From contig NW_008806275.1 of assembly GCF_000400465.1 (NCBI RefSeq), positions 660,728 through 724,727 on the forward strand: a stretch of 64,000 nucleotides of DNA, in the 5' to 3' direction. Source of the stretch: Wallemia ichthyophaga EXF-994 (Eukaryota > Basidiomycota > Wallemiomycetes > Wallemiales > Wallemiaceae). The translations under genes and the position numbers were made by a program. This document shows positions 11,785 to 23,163 of the stretch, piece after piece. Each line of letters opens with the position of its first letter. The stretch's first letter is position 1. The notes below the pieces were generated by a model. The model searched no databases. It was not told the origin of the DNA and saw nothing but the letters and a program-made list of their open reading frames with translations.

Positions 11785-13490
11785 TTACAATCCCATCTTA
11801 TGGCGCAACAGCACGCCTGCAACCATCAGCACCAACTTGATCCTCTTCCCGTACCTCTTCAGCGCCAGATGCAGCAGCGTCACCACCAGATCCCACATGC
11901 GCGGTTTGGACTGCACGCTCAGCTTCCCCGTGCGTCTGCTTATAGAATAGATGGTTCTGTACTGAGTCTGCGTGTTAGATGGGCCACCTCGCTTTCTACA
12001 CCCACCCCATACCGCGGATTGAGGTAGCTGTACCGATCTAATGTGTTTCTGGGCGTACTCACTGCACTTGCGATTGCGCTTGAATGCAGTGACCGCGACG
12101 GCGTCTCGCTCTCACTCTTCACACCCACTCCCATTCTCTCTTTATGCCACGCGCTGATCTGCTCGCTGTAGCTGGTTAGGTCGCTGGGAACGAAAGGCTG
12201 GCTGCTATTGTCGTTCATTCTCCTACCCCGCTTTATCTGCAGCTGGAAACTCTGTGTGTGGTTCATCACACTGAGGTTGGTATATGAGCTGTCTGGGGTC
12301 TGCTTGGGGGTATACCACGGTGTGCTACTCGACGTGCTCCTCTTAGCCGCCGTAAAATGCACCTCTGCCGGCGCAGATGTGGTCGCGTAGTCGGATATTC
12401 TGTCGTGTCTTCTCTCGCCGCCGAGGTCTGTATTTGTGTGGTTGTGTGAGTACTACTCATCGTCCAACGACACACCCACAAGTCGGCAGACTGTCCATCT
12501 CGAGCAGTTCCCCCATCCTGTCCCTCCCCACGAACGAAATCCTATCGACAATCTTCCTCGGCAGCAGTGGTTTTGCCATTCTCCACAGCGCATTAGTCCA
12601 GAGTTTGCTATTCACTATGACGACTGTCGGCGTGTTAGTGTTTCTTCGATATCTTAAACACTTGACACACTCTGTTTGCTCGTATTCGGGAAGTGCACGG
12701 AAATAATATCGGCGAAGAATCTGACTATGTCGTAGTGTATATTCGCCATGCTCGCGTGTGTGGCATCGACCACCGTCAGGAATTCCACACATGGCTCTCT
12801 TTCGTTCTCCCTTCCCCGCCCATTTTGCGCCTGCATCAACCTTCGCCCCACTTCCCATATGTACAGCACGCTCTCCTTGATTTCGTCGAACGCGTCGTCG
12901 TCGTGTGTGCCATATGTCTGCCTGGGTACAACTTGCGAGAGGGTGACGACAAGCACAAGTCTTCCGAGCCTGTCTGTTGCGTCCTTTAAGAAATATGCTA
13001 CTGGCGGGGGTGACGCGTCTAATTGTTCGTCCTCCGCGCTCTCCCGGTCTCCCTCACCAACCACACCACCCGATATAAGGCTCAGCAGCGACGGCAATTC
13101 GAGACGATCAAGATTGGACTGGAGACGTATACGCAGATGCTCCTTGATGGCCTTGTACGCGGCATCCCCATCGTAGTGCGCTTTCTGTATACGTCATGCG
13201 TTATCAGCTGGTGATGTAACCGTGAACGCAAACCGAAGCTCACCTTGAGGAATCTGAAGATAGAGCCTGTGGGGTGGGTGTAAGTGCTTACTACTCTCGC
13301 ATCCACTCTGCCCACCCTTATCGCGTAGGAACGTCGCTGATCTCTCGCGTACGTCGTCCATCTCCATCTCCATCTCCGTTTCACTCAGCTCTCCTTCTAG
13401 CTCGTCCACGCAGCGCCCCAGCAACTCACTCTGCAACGCTTGCACTGCCTCTTTGTTCTCGAAATATTCTTGAGCCTGCGTTGTCATCAT
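11785..13490 (-). CDS. CRAL-TRIO (Sec14-like) domain protein with C-terminal hydrophobic tail
   Basis: Six exons: 13490-13316, 13266-13244 (23 nt), 13184-12671, 12623-12480, 12427-12013, 11935-11785; all phases agree. About 473 aa. Exon 2 plus the start of exon 3 make the CRAL-TRIO N-terminal helix (SIFRFLK then KAHYDGDAAYKAI). The lipid-binding fold follows: FADIISVHFP, then IVIVNSKLWTNALWRMAKPLLP, then LLEMDSLPTYLGG, the usual Sec14 end signature. The remainder is Ser/Thr-rich, and the last exon encodes a basic, hydrophobic helix (LVLMVAGVLL) that could anchor it to a membrane. Likely a phosphatidylinositol/lipid transfer protein. An in-frame upstream ATG at 13661 would add a hydrophobic N-terminus; I prefer 13490. 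Confidence 0.82.
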
Positions 13491-15496
13491 GTGATGGCTG
13501 TTGCTGTGAGAGATATTCGAGAGATATGAGATGTACTGTTGAGATACACTTTTGAGATATGTTTGGATATTACAAAGCCACACTATCGATCCATACAATA
13601 CAATAACAGAAAAAAATACCATCTGTACAATTTTCACATGTAAAAATGATTCAATATTCATGGTTGTAGATTAGAAAATCAAACATAAGATGTAGCAAGA
13701 ATCTAAGTTGCGGTCATTTCCACTTCAGACGCGCACCAGCTTCACCCAAACTAGTCTTGTGTCAGATACAAACTTGCTGAGGCCTTGAGGGGACCACTAT
13801 AAAAAGACGCAACTGTATGATGTCGTTGGGGAAGCAACTTGGACTATTTTTAAAAGCTGTTGCGCTGGCGCGGTGATCTCATCAGTAAACGAAATTTTGC
13901 TGTACTTGATAGCACAACCCAAAGATAACATCAAGATTGGATTTTATCATAAAAGACGTATTGCGATTATTCTAGGTAACAGAGTTTCAAAATAATATTA
14001 GAACAAGAAAGTAACGCGTGTAAGGGATTAGCAAGATATAGCCAAGTTAGCGAGAAATGATTTGCAGTGCATGAATTATCAGAAAACTTGAAAAAACGCA
14101 AGGTCCCAGTCTATGAGACAGAAAAATTCGAATCAATGCCAACTCGACATAATGTGATTTTGATAGCGACAACACAACGTCTAAAGTAGCATTGATAGTT
14201 AATGATTTGTCAAAGTAAATTAATGTCAAATTAAACCTTCAAGTGTTTTTGTTGGGTTAACTTGATGAAGAAAAAAAAAGTGAAAAAATGCGAGAATACG
14301 ACTTCTCGCGATGCTGAGGATATTATGTTTCAATAGAGGTTTACCTTGGGACTTTTTTATAAATATTAAATAAACCAGAGTCTGATGATGAGCTGTGCCT
14401 GGTTTGAAAGTAAACTCTTTACTATCAAAAGATATGACAACGTCTAATGAGAAAACAAACATTCCACCGAGAGTGTAAGCAGAGCTGAATGATGAAACAG
14501 ATGTAGAGTGTTTCAAGAAGCGTTCCCCAATTGGCTATTTTCTAAAATTTTAGGTGATTGTGATCCCAATAATTCAATTAATTAGAGCATCGTCTCATGA
14601 AACACTGCAACTCTTACAACCGCCAATGCTGCGCACATTTTCGTTGCTGAAGTATTAAGGTGTTCATTGCAGATTAATCAAGCATGAAGCTATTTAATGG
14701 GTAATGCTTTAGCCCATAAAGCTATTCACCGCGTTCGTATATGTCCAAGTTGAAAATGGATAGAATATTGTTTAATAACCTTGAATAAACCGTCGTCACC
14801 TTCACTTCACTAACAACTGCAATAATTGAGCGTATTTTTGACAAGAGATTGCAAAACCACTGATCAATCACGTAAGAAATTTATTGGGGATAAGATTTAA
14901 GAGACAACTGTTTCATTTCTGAAAATGCTGAGCTCAGCTGGTCTAGTGTAATTATGGCTGCTCTGAATGCTTCGATATTATGGAGTTCAATGCGATTTGG
15001 ACTAAGCAAGATTCTAGCCTGGCATTGCTCGAAACCCATATTTTACTAAATTTCTGAATCCAGTCTCTAAATCTGCAAAGTTTTTAGATGAGAGGGGTTT
15101 ACGACGTCGCTAGCGGAGAATCTCGAGAGTGCCATGACTACTGATCATGTCGCTCATTGGACTTAATGATTTCAGAGTTGATATCGGTACATGATGGATG
15201 TCTTTTTCTTTAATTCTTAAACTGTCTTTTGATCTGATACCTGCAAATTAAAAATGACAAGTGTATCAAGCTTGCTCAGTTACGTTCCACCTCCACCACA
15301 GCGAAGATCATATCAAATTAATCATATTCATTATACAAGATGTGTATTTCGATTATTCTAATTTCTAAAATTTCAAAATAGTATCAGAACAGTAAAGCAA
15401 CGTGTGTAAGAGATTAGTGAGAGAATGTGAAACTAGTGAAAAATGGTAGGAATGCGTGAAATATTAAAAATCTTGAAGAAAACGCGAGATCCTATT
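13491..15496. other. Gene-poor AT-rich region
   Basis: About 2 kb without a supportable gene, the longest such stretch in the window. Short open frames are AT-rich and match no family. It contains the two diverged repeat copies listed separately. No RNA gene or intact mobile element was seen. Confidence 0.6.
13911..14115. repeat. Diverged direct repeat, copy A
   Basis: Shares a series of ordered matches with 15293-15502: CGATTATTCTA, TTTCAAAATA, AACG-GTGTAAG-GATTAG, and CTTGAA-AAAACGC-AG. Identity looks moderate, with small indels. Confidence 0.6.
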
Positions 15497-15502
15497 CTAC
15501 GC
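15293..15502. repeat. Diverged direct repeat, copy B (abuts sugar-transporter stop)
   Basis: Same orientation as copy A, about 1.4 kb away. It runs right up to and just over the stop codon of the sugar-transporter gene, so it is mostly that gene's 3' flank. Confidence 0.6.
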
Positions 15503-17464
15503 CTTCATAGCTGCTCCATCTTGAGAGCTTCCGTCAGGTGAATCCTGATGTTGTCTCTTCTCAATATCCGCGTCTATACCAGACAAACCGAATCTGTCAA
15601 GTTCACTCTTGATCTCATCTTGAGAGAGCTTTGGCATTTCTTCAGCGACCTTCCAGTATGTCCTACCCTCAGTGTAACCAATCGCGAAGATGATATCGAT
15701 TTCCTCCAGCGATCTACCGGCAGTCTCTGGATAGAAGAAGTAGATTACGGGAACAAAGAGAAGACAAATTGCACCTGATGTAATGTTAGCATACCCGAGC
15801 GAAAACTTTAGCTAACCCACCAAAGAACGCAAATGTACCGAAATCAATACTAGCAAGCATTGGAGGTGTCCACTGCACCACAGCAAAATTCCAACTCCAG
15901 CTAGAAGAAAAATTTAAATGAGCCATTTGACGTTGAAATGGGATAAAACTTACTTGCTCATGGTGGAGATGGCGTTGGCGTTGGTGCGGATACGGAGAGG
16001 GTTGATCTCAGCAGGGTAGAGCCAAGGGAGCTCCAGCCAAGTGGCACCAAAGAAACCTAAGAACAAGAACATGCCAACGACGGATCCCTTGATGACTTCT
16101 TGAGGGTCTTGCCCGGAGTAAGACAAGCCTTCGTTTACTCTGTACTGTGGTATCATACATGCCATGATCAGAAGCATGGAAAGACCCTGGCCGACCGAGC
16201 CCCACAGGAACATCTTGCGTCTGCCAACGTGCTCGACGAGCCAGTAGGAGCTGTAAGCGCAGAGGGCGTAGACAGTGACGTTAACACCACCGAGAATAAG
16301 CGCGAGATTACGGTCCAAACTGAGACGGTCTTCGAAGATAACTGGCGAGAAGTAGATGACTGCGTTGCAACCACCAATCTGGGAACTCAGGGTTAGACCA
16401 GAGTGTTTTAAGATGATATATACGCACCTGCTGGAAAAATTGGGAGTTAGCTCCAAGCCAGACTCTGCGAAAGTGCTGGGTCTTGCCACCGGTGAACACA
16501 TCTGTCTTCTTTGCCTTGATGGCCGACATCGCCTTGACGGAGTCCTTAATAATCTGTATTTCTTGGATGGCAATCTTGTCGGTCATTGGGACGTTGTTGA
16601 GGGAGGCGACAACGCGCGCTCCTTGCTCTTCGTAGCCATTGACGAGCAACCAGCGTGGCGAGTCAGGGAGGAAGAATGCACCGGCGAAAAGACCGAAGGC
16701 GAAAACAATTTGGAAGGCGATAGGGAATCTCCAAGAGACATCCATAACATCACCATCGACGAAGGAAAGACCAAAGTCAATCCAGTATGCTATGACGGTA
16801 CCAGTTGCAATCATAGAACCCTCGATACAGACGAGAAGACCACGGTTGTGCGACTTGGATGTCTCAGCCTGCCATGAGGGGATGGTGGCTGTGTTTATAC
16901 CATTTCCAATTCCCGTAACAACTCTACCAACACAAAATTGTGCTTCTGGCGTGGAGCCCTTGTAGCAAGTGACCTGAATAATTGTACCGAGAACCATGAT
17001 AAGTGCCCCAATACCCATCATTTTACATCTACCAAGTTTGTCACCCAAAAAGAGTGCACTCGCGGCACCCATAAGACATCCGATTTCGTACTGGTGGGGT
17101 GTGAGAAAATGTCTGATATAAATTAAAACCCACAATTGAAGTGTATGTAGCTTGAATAATAGAAGCTTGTTCATCTGCTCCCTGAGGATCGCCCTGATAG
17201 CCGTTTTCAAGCTGCCAGTCTTGACTGACTCTTGGAAAAACTTCTGCAAACTGTTTCGCTGAAATGATACCAGACATAACACCTTGATCTGTTGCAGGCG
17301 TTAGCATGGCGCAAACAGTAAGCAGATAGTCCCCCACCGTAACCGAAAAGGAGGAAACCGGTGGTGGCCGTGGTTGTGATTGCAGCAACCAACTTGTTAC
17401 CTGTTAGCCCCATGAAGGTGGGCACACCTGAACTATTCTCTGCTGGTCCTGCTTTCTTGAACAT
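15497..17464 (-). CDS. MFS sugar transporter (hexose-type)
   Basis: Six exons: 17464-17338, 17288-17134, 17090-16428, 16378-15954, 15900-15821, 15774-15497; all phases fit. About 575 aa with 12 predicted helices. Family motifs: LLFGYDQGVMSGI in helix 1 (restored across intron 1), YEIGCLMGA, GDKLGRCK, the VGRVVTGIGNGI region, PDSPRWLLVNG, QIGGCNAVIYFSP, and PETAGRSLEEIDIIFA. The SWNFAVVQWTPPML segment comes from exon 5. It should be a plasma-membrane proton-coupled or facilitated sugar transporter; substrate is unknown. The C-terminus ends in a Glu/Ser-rich cytosolic tail. An in-frame ATG further upstream (17569) is possible but gives a non-family extension. Confidence 0.9.
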
Positions 17465-17816
17465 ACTTGCCTGCTGCCTTGTGAGCTGGAGTAAAGTCTC
17501 AGTTAAGAATGACTCACAATTGAGTGTTCGTAGTTCAAGTTTAAGAGAAAGAGGGAATCGAGGTCCCAATCAATATTTCAATCAGGTGTCACGAGGCTGA
17601 AATTTGCTCGTCAGGAACAGTACCACATGAGCCTCCTATGCAATAACTCGGTATTGTATATGTGTAAAAAAATGCAATTTGTATTCATTTATCGTGTGAA
17701 AATAACCATGTCTTAATGCAACCTATTGCAGCCTAATGCAGCCAATCGAGTAAGTCCGGGAACCGGCCCAAACATACGCACCACTCTAATTTTTAATAAA
17801 ATGGCTCAGTAAACAC
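17465..17816. other. Intergenic region upstream of sugar transporter
   Basis: 352 bp between the transporter start and the NADPH oxidase stop, both on the minus strand. Contains three 10-bp units TAWTGCARCC at 17714-17743, adjoining a CCAAT-like sequence. No gene seen. Confidence 0.5.
17714..17743. repeat. Three-unit 10-bp direct repeat (TAWTGCARCC)
   Basis: TAATGCAACC, TATTGCAGCC, TAATGCAGCC in a row, about 250-280 bp upstream of the sugar transporter start codon. Possible regulatory repeat; function unknown. Confidence 0.65.
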
Positions 17817-20408
17817 TTAGAAAGATTCTTTGTAGAAGCTACCTTGTGTCAGCCTGTCACGCTGTCACAGTGCATGCTCACCTGAACTCGACCTCCTCGT
17901 CCTTCCCCACACTTTTAATAGCTTCCTGAAGTGACTTACCGAGCGGACCAGGTCCGCAAAAAAAGGTGGCGATATTCGTTTTAAGGCGTGCTTCTCTGCC
18001 ATGGATATATGTGGAGTCTGCCTGGGTAATTGAGCGCTTCAACTCGCTATAGATGTGCCTCCAATCAGGCCTCCCGAATCGTGTGCGAGCTCTGAGACTT
18101 GTGAGTGGGTCAGCCTTGGCGCCTCTGAGACTTATGAGTAATATTAGTAAGCTATTTGCAGCACCTACACATCATTCAACGTTATGTTGTGTATCATGTC
18201 ATCTTCCCATCTTGTGAGATAGATATTGATCGAGATAAACGACGAGTGCATTTGCTGACCCTCCTCGATTGCTATAAGAAGTTTCTTAAACCATATAAGA
18301 GATCTTTTCGGAATCATTGAGTCAGTGGTGGGGCCTCGTATCGTCTCGTACCTGGCTTACTCGGTTTCACGGCAAATCCAGTAGAACTCGACTCGTTTAA
18401 GAGTTCCGAGTTGGTCATTCGCGTTGCGGTACCTTTGTGAAATATTGAGATTAACCCAAAAGGGCAACTCAACCCACCATAAACTCTTCAATATCGAGGC
18501 GAACGGGGTCACGCCGATACCCGCACCAACGAGAACGACCACCTCTTGCTTGAGTGCGTGCTGTAGTAAATTATTGGTAATTAATGCACACTCCGCCAAC
18601 GTCAACGTCACGTACATCTGCTGGTGCACCGTATGGACCGTCCACCAGGAATTTCGGCATCTTGCAGTTGCATATGACTTGTGATACATAATCAGAGCTC
18701 AAATCATCCTGCTTACCGGTGCCGCTATTCATAGCCACACCAAATAATGCGCCCAACGACTTGCTAAAGTCACCGACCTGTCTTACGTGTACGGATATGA
18801 ACTCATCTTCAGGTGCGCTGTGGCTGATTAGCTGGTAGCAACTATGCAAAACTAAACTTACGATGTGATTGTGAACTGCAAAGAATTTCAGCACGTCCAA
18901 AGAGCAAACCACGTGGTGTGACCTACTGGATGCCACTGGAACTTGGATATCTCAGGAACTTGAATCCAAATATATTGACCACTCTTGTATCTAAATGTAG
19001 GAGAGGATTAAGAGTGTGCTCTTGATTTCTCCTCACCCCACTCACTTCAAAGATGGCTAGAGATGCTATGTTAATCGATATGACATAACGCCTTGAAAAA
19101 AGCGCACTTTTGCAAAACGTATCTCAATCGTGTTTCCAGGATGAACAAGTACTTCTGTAATGTATGTTTTGAGGAAACGTGCTCGTGCCTCCCTAAACAA
19201 CCGTTCAAAGATGTATGCGATAAATGGCCACTGTTGTAATGGTTAGAGGGGAGTGAATATGCGTATGATCCGCACAATAATGAATCTCCAGCTACGCAAG
19301 TGTCATTAGGCATAAAATACCCTTAAAACACACTACACCCACCTCTCATAACCCAGACAATGCTCAGTTGAATAGTAAGGAAAGTAACTACGGAAGTCAG
19401 GTGCGGGTGTGTCACGCACGAAACATCCAGTCGCGTGTGTGAACAGAGCGAGCATAAAAACCAGTGCGCAAACTTGATGCGTATACCAAAACAGCTCAAA
19501 CTTCTGATGCCTGATAGACGCATGTGCTGTTGTAAACATGATAAACATGGCGAGTTGCCTAAAGCTCGGTAAGATGCAAATCTTGTGAATCGCTGCACTT
19601 GCATGATATGTCCTGTTATACCGCCCGCCTGTGCATAGTGGATCTGCCAAGCCATGACGGGACGAAGTTCTGAGAGTGAACTTAGAGTGTGCTTTTGGGA
19701 ATAAAAAATGCCCGCTCTCACGCATTCTCTCGACATTGATAAAGTTTACCTGCTCACATCAGCTGAATAGGAGGAAAGCCAACTGACACCAACATAGTGT
19801 GATGTGACGTGAATAATGGTAAATAATAGGAGCATGTAAGCAACCTGCTTGTGAAACCAGCTTTTGTTGCTATTAGACGGCTCTTGTAAAGCTCGTATCA
19901 CGTACACAGGCTCATCAAGTGGAATAACCGAACCGAAACAGGAACGAATGACATGAATCAGATTCTTGAGCACTGCGGTGTTATCAGTGTGGATAACACA
20001 AAATGCCTAAAATGCCCACTCGGAAGCAGAATCAATCCGCCATCCAGTGCAAGCACCAGGCCTGCGCCTCTGCTGGCCCAGACAGAGATGCCGAGCTTGT
20101 TCAACCCAGCCAGCCGTTCGTTAGTCTGCTGTGACCACCATCCGTAGACAAACTAGTTTGCTGTGAGCTGTGAGCCTCTCATATCCCGCGTAACGTACAA
20201 GGCCGAGATGGACACCGTAAAAGGCGAGCTGGAACACATTAGACAGGCATAGCGTAAGCGCGGGCCACCCACGTAGAATGCCACCACTCTCGTCATCAAT
20301 CTGGCTTTGATAGTCCTGAATATCTTCATCGTGCTACGTCTAGGCCACGACACACAATGAGGGTGCTAATATGTGAAAATTTTGACATACATCTAGGACA
20401 ATAAACAT
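17817..20408 (-). CDS. NOX: NADPH oxidase catalytic subunit (NoxA-type, gp91phox family)
   Basis: Rebuilt as 17 exons: 20408-20391, 20333-20199, 20152-20020, 19972-19794, 19749-19722, 19669-19603, 19558-19339, 19230-19108, 19056-19046, 18990-18927, 18875-18862, 18817-18616, 18560-18478, 18432-18361, 18303-18169, 18124-17882, 17838-17817. About 582 aa. It moves electrons from cytosolic NADPH through FAD and two hemes to oxygen, making superoxide used in fungal differentiation. Seen: heme-ligand segments ([30 protein letters not shown] then [10 protein letters not shown]), [11 protein letters not shown] site FQWHPFTITSAPED, NADPH sites DGPYGAPAD and [31 protein letters not shown] and the C-terminal FYKESF. 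The short N-terminus suggests NoxA and not NoxB. Exon 1 is the least certain; it starts only 29 bp past the CWC2 stop. Confidence 0.9.
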
Positions 20409-20437
20409 ACAAGAACGTGCTACTATAATCATTAGAG

Positions 20438-21652
20438 TTAGTCGGAGTCGCTGCCGTAGCTAGCAAGGCCGCCCAGTCCACCCACTCCACTCAATCCACC
20501 GGAAGGCGGCTGCGCTACCGCGACTGCTGTTGGCTTGGTTGCGCGCAGCTGAGCTAGCTTGTTGATAGCCTGGAGGGATGTGTTTGATAACAAGCCTTGG
20601 TTTGTCGGTTGTTGTGGAGGGTGCGAAATTGCGTCATTTCCGCTTGCATCTTCCTCACCCTCAACCTCACTACCTTCACCATCTGCAATCTGCTCGAGTG
20701 GCGGCGGTGCTGGAAGGCCATTCTGCAGCGCCTCCATCTGCCTTGTGGCATGTATGAGCTCCGTATCCATAGCCAGCCTCTTGGTGACCTTCTCTGAACC
20801 CTCCTCGGCAGCTCTCTTGCGATCTTCCTCGATGGCGTCTGCCTTTGGGTCCTCAGTGGCCCACCTCACGTTGAGCGTCTCGCCTTCGTCGAGCGACTGA
20901 CTGCCCATGGCTTCCTTTGCGAATTGTGCATTACATTCGTTCTTAAACTTGACAAATCCACATCCTCTACCATGCAGCACTCTCACCTTCTCGATCTCAC
21001 CAAATTCACCAAAATGCTTGATAAGCTGGTTCTCCCCTCTACCCTCACCATACTCAGCCATTCTACCGATATAGAGGGTGGAGTTTTGTCTACTAAAGCT
21101 ACCAACACCGCTCATGTCATCACGGTAGTTGGCGTGCTTCTCTCTTCCGAACACATCTCTGGACAAGTCATGTAGGATATTTTGTGGACGTGGCAATCTA
21201 TGCAAATACTGGCACTGAGCGCTAAGTAAAAAGGGTGTGTAAGTTTGCGCTCCATCTCCAATTCAAATAACTCACCCTAGTGGACAGCATCCTCTAGCGA
21301 AGAAAAGGCAATAGGTTTTAGCACCGCTAGCATCTGCGCGTGTATATCCCGAGTCCTTGGGTACGTCTAGCCTCGTTTGGGCGTGTTCTTTGCTGAGGGA
21401 GAAATGTCAGCTGCAACCACACAACCAGCAACGCTACCAACGTATTTGTAGAATCCTCGTAATCACCGCCTGCCCATTTATTGTACCAGATATCTATCAG
21501 GCTCGTCAGCAACCCATCTCTCCATCTTCCATCTCTCACTCACTGTACGTGAATCCAGTCTGCGCAATCTCCGGCTTCTTAAGCTGCCCAGGCTCAACCT
21601 GTCGCCTGGCGGGCTGCACTAATCTCTTGGGTTTTGGCTGCGAGGTGCTCAT
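20438..21652 (-). CDS. CWC2: Pre-mRNA-splicing factor Cwc2
   Basis: Exons 21652-21544, 21493-21442, 21392-21276, 21221-20438; phases agree. About 353 aa. Cwc2 belongs to the Prp19-associated (NineTeen) complex and links U6 snRNA to the catalytic spliceosome. Visible in order: a basic N-terminus, NIWYNKWAGGDYEDS, KDSGYTRAD, the CCCH zinc finger (YCLFFARGCCPLGAQCQYLHRLP across two exons), the DVFGREKHANYRDDMSGVGSF Torus segment, then an RRM (TLYIGRM, FGEFGEIEKVRVLHGRGCGFVKF). The tail is acidic and Gly/Ser-rich. It is divergent from the Ett1-like gene with only 52 bp between start codons. Confidence 0.95.
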
Positions 21653-21704
21653 GGCCGTTTGCGGAAGAGAAGGTTGATCCCAATCTCCCAAGATACACAA
21701 CGCG
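21653..21704. promoter_or_regulatory. 52-bp divergent promoter region, CWC2 / Ett1-like
   Basis: The two start codons face away from each other across 52 bp, so transcripts probably start within or overlap the opposite 5' region. Confidence 0.5.
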
Positions 21705-22986
21705 ATGCCGCCCAAAAGACCAGCTGGATTGGGTGCTGCCAGTAAAGCAAAGAAGAACAAGCAGGATGAAAGCAAAAATGAAGACACATCAGTACAAGTG
21801 CAACCTACAGCGGCACAAGATGATGAGGATGGAGATAACTGGGCGGATCTGGTAGAGCTTTGGGAGAAGTGCAGCAATAGCTTACAGAGTGGGTTAGTTG
21901 CGCGGAAGAAACTTCTCTAACCAACGCTATAATGTCATCAGGCAGTGAGCCAGCTTCAAGCGCACCACTACTGCGAGGCGTGCTTCACGAGACTTCACGA
22001 CTCGGAAATATGCATGGATCCGATCTGTCTGGTTTCCTTACCGAGAACGACAATGGCCAGAAATATCAAGTGCCCTTATCGCACTTCAGATTGATATTGG
22101 CTTCTGCAATGCTGGAGTTGGGAATTTTGATAGCAGCTTCTTCCCATTTAGGTGCAGGTAAGAGTCTAGCAGCCACAGGTGAACCCAAAACAGGAACACC
22201 GTTCTTCTCTAGAGCATACTCAGTCGCTCAGACAATCGAAGACAGTGCTTTCTCAAAAGATAGCGAAATTGTGGCTGGTAGAGCAGCCGCTGAATACCTC
22301 AAAGAACGTCTAGAGAGTGAGCCAGAAGATGATGCAGACGACGAACTCAAACATGAAAGCAAAGAGCAAATTCTCACTATCGCCAAAGAAAGTCTAGTCA
22401 AAGGTGACATGGGAAGCAGATCTTCTTCACTTCTGCTTTCAATTGGATCCTTGCTTTCCACCCTTGAAGAGGAAATCATAGATCTCAACTCACCATCCAC
22501 TGCGGTCGTTGCCTTTACAAGTGCGTTGAAAGCCGCTGAAAATACACAGGCCAAGTTTGAATCTCTCGTCGGGAAAGCTAGAGTTTTGGTGTCTCGTGGT
22601 AGTTACGTAATGGATAAGATCTTTGATGAGGAAGATACGTTTGGTGACGAAGACGTCGAGGAGTACATTAAAGCTGTGAAGAATGAGTTAAGAGAAGGTG
22701 AGTGCGTTAGATCCAAACCTATCTTTAGCTCAATTCTCTCAATCAACACTAGCAATCAGTAGTTTGGAAGATGCACAAAATATGACCGACGATATAGATG
22801 TTGGTGAAGAAGAAGCCGAAGAACTAACGTCACTTGTGGGTATATTTTCGACAATTTTATACACCTTCCTCACACTCATCATAACAGCACAAAGAGGCAA
22901 TGATTGTACTTGCTAATATTCTACCCGAGGGTAAAGAACAAGAAGAGCTTTTCAATAAAGCGGGGGTGGAAGACGACGAGGAGTGA
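21705..22986 (+). CDS. ETT1: Ett1/Nro1-like protein (enhancer of translation termination family)
   Basis: Exons 21705-21888, 21942-22697, 22753-22835, 22888-22986; phases consistent. About 373 aa. The N-terminus KRPAGLGAASKAKKNKQ has the KRPLGLGK-plus-basic-NLS look of fungal Ett1/Nro1. After an acidic segment with DNWADLVELWEK come helical, TPR-like repeats (LLRGVLHETSRL, FRLILASAMLELGIL). In budding yeast Ett1 affects translation termination; fission yeast Nro1 restrains the Ofd1 hydroxylase and so oxygen-sensitive sterol regulation. Which role applies here is unknown. The third exon reads in two frames near its start; the chosen 55-nt intron gives the helical AISSLEDAQNM continuation. Confidence 0.75.
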
Positions 22987-23163
22987 AAAATAGTTACTTG
23001 TTTTGTACCTAACTTATGATGAAAAATGAAGCTTTAGAGGTGATCCAAGGGAGTGCATTTTACAGGAACATATTGCGCAACTATATCACAATGTACAGTC
23101 AAAAAATGCTCACTCCACCTCCATTCACCCGTTGCATCATCCTCGCTTCGGTAGCTATTCGTC

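Noticed and set aside
13267-13291. 25-nt intron in the CRAL-TRIO gene using donor GTAAGC
   Set aside because: Too short for an intron; the 49-nt intron with donor GTGGGC at 13315 gives the same downstream frame.
13491-13661. In-frame upstream extension of the CRAL-TRIO gene with a hydrophobic segment
   Set aside because: AT-rich, no family counterpart, and followed by two consecutive in-frame ATGs at 13490 and 13487 that suit the domain better; kept only as an alternative.
13911-15502. LTR-type retroelement
   Set aside because: The two repeats are not bounded by TG..CA ends or target-site duplications that I can see, and there is no gag or reverse transcriptase sequence between them.
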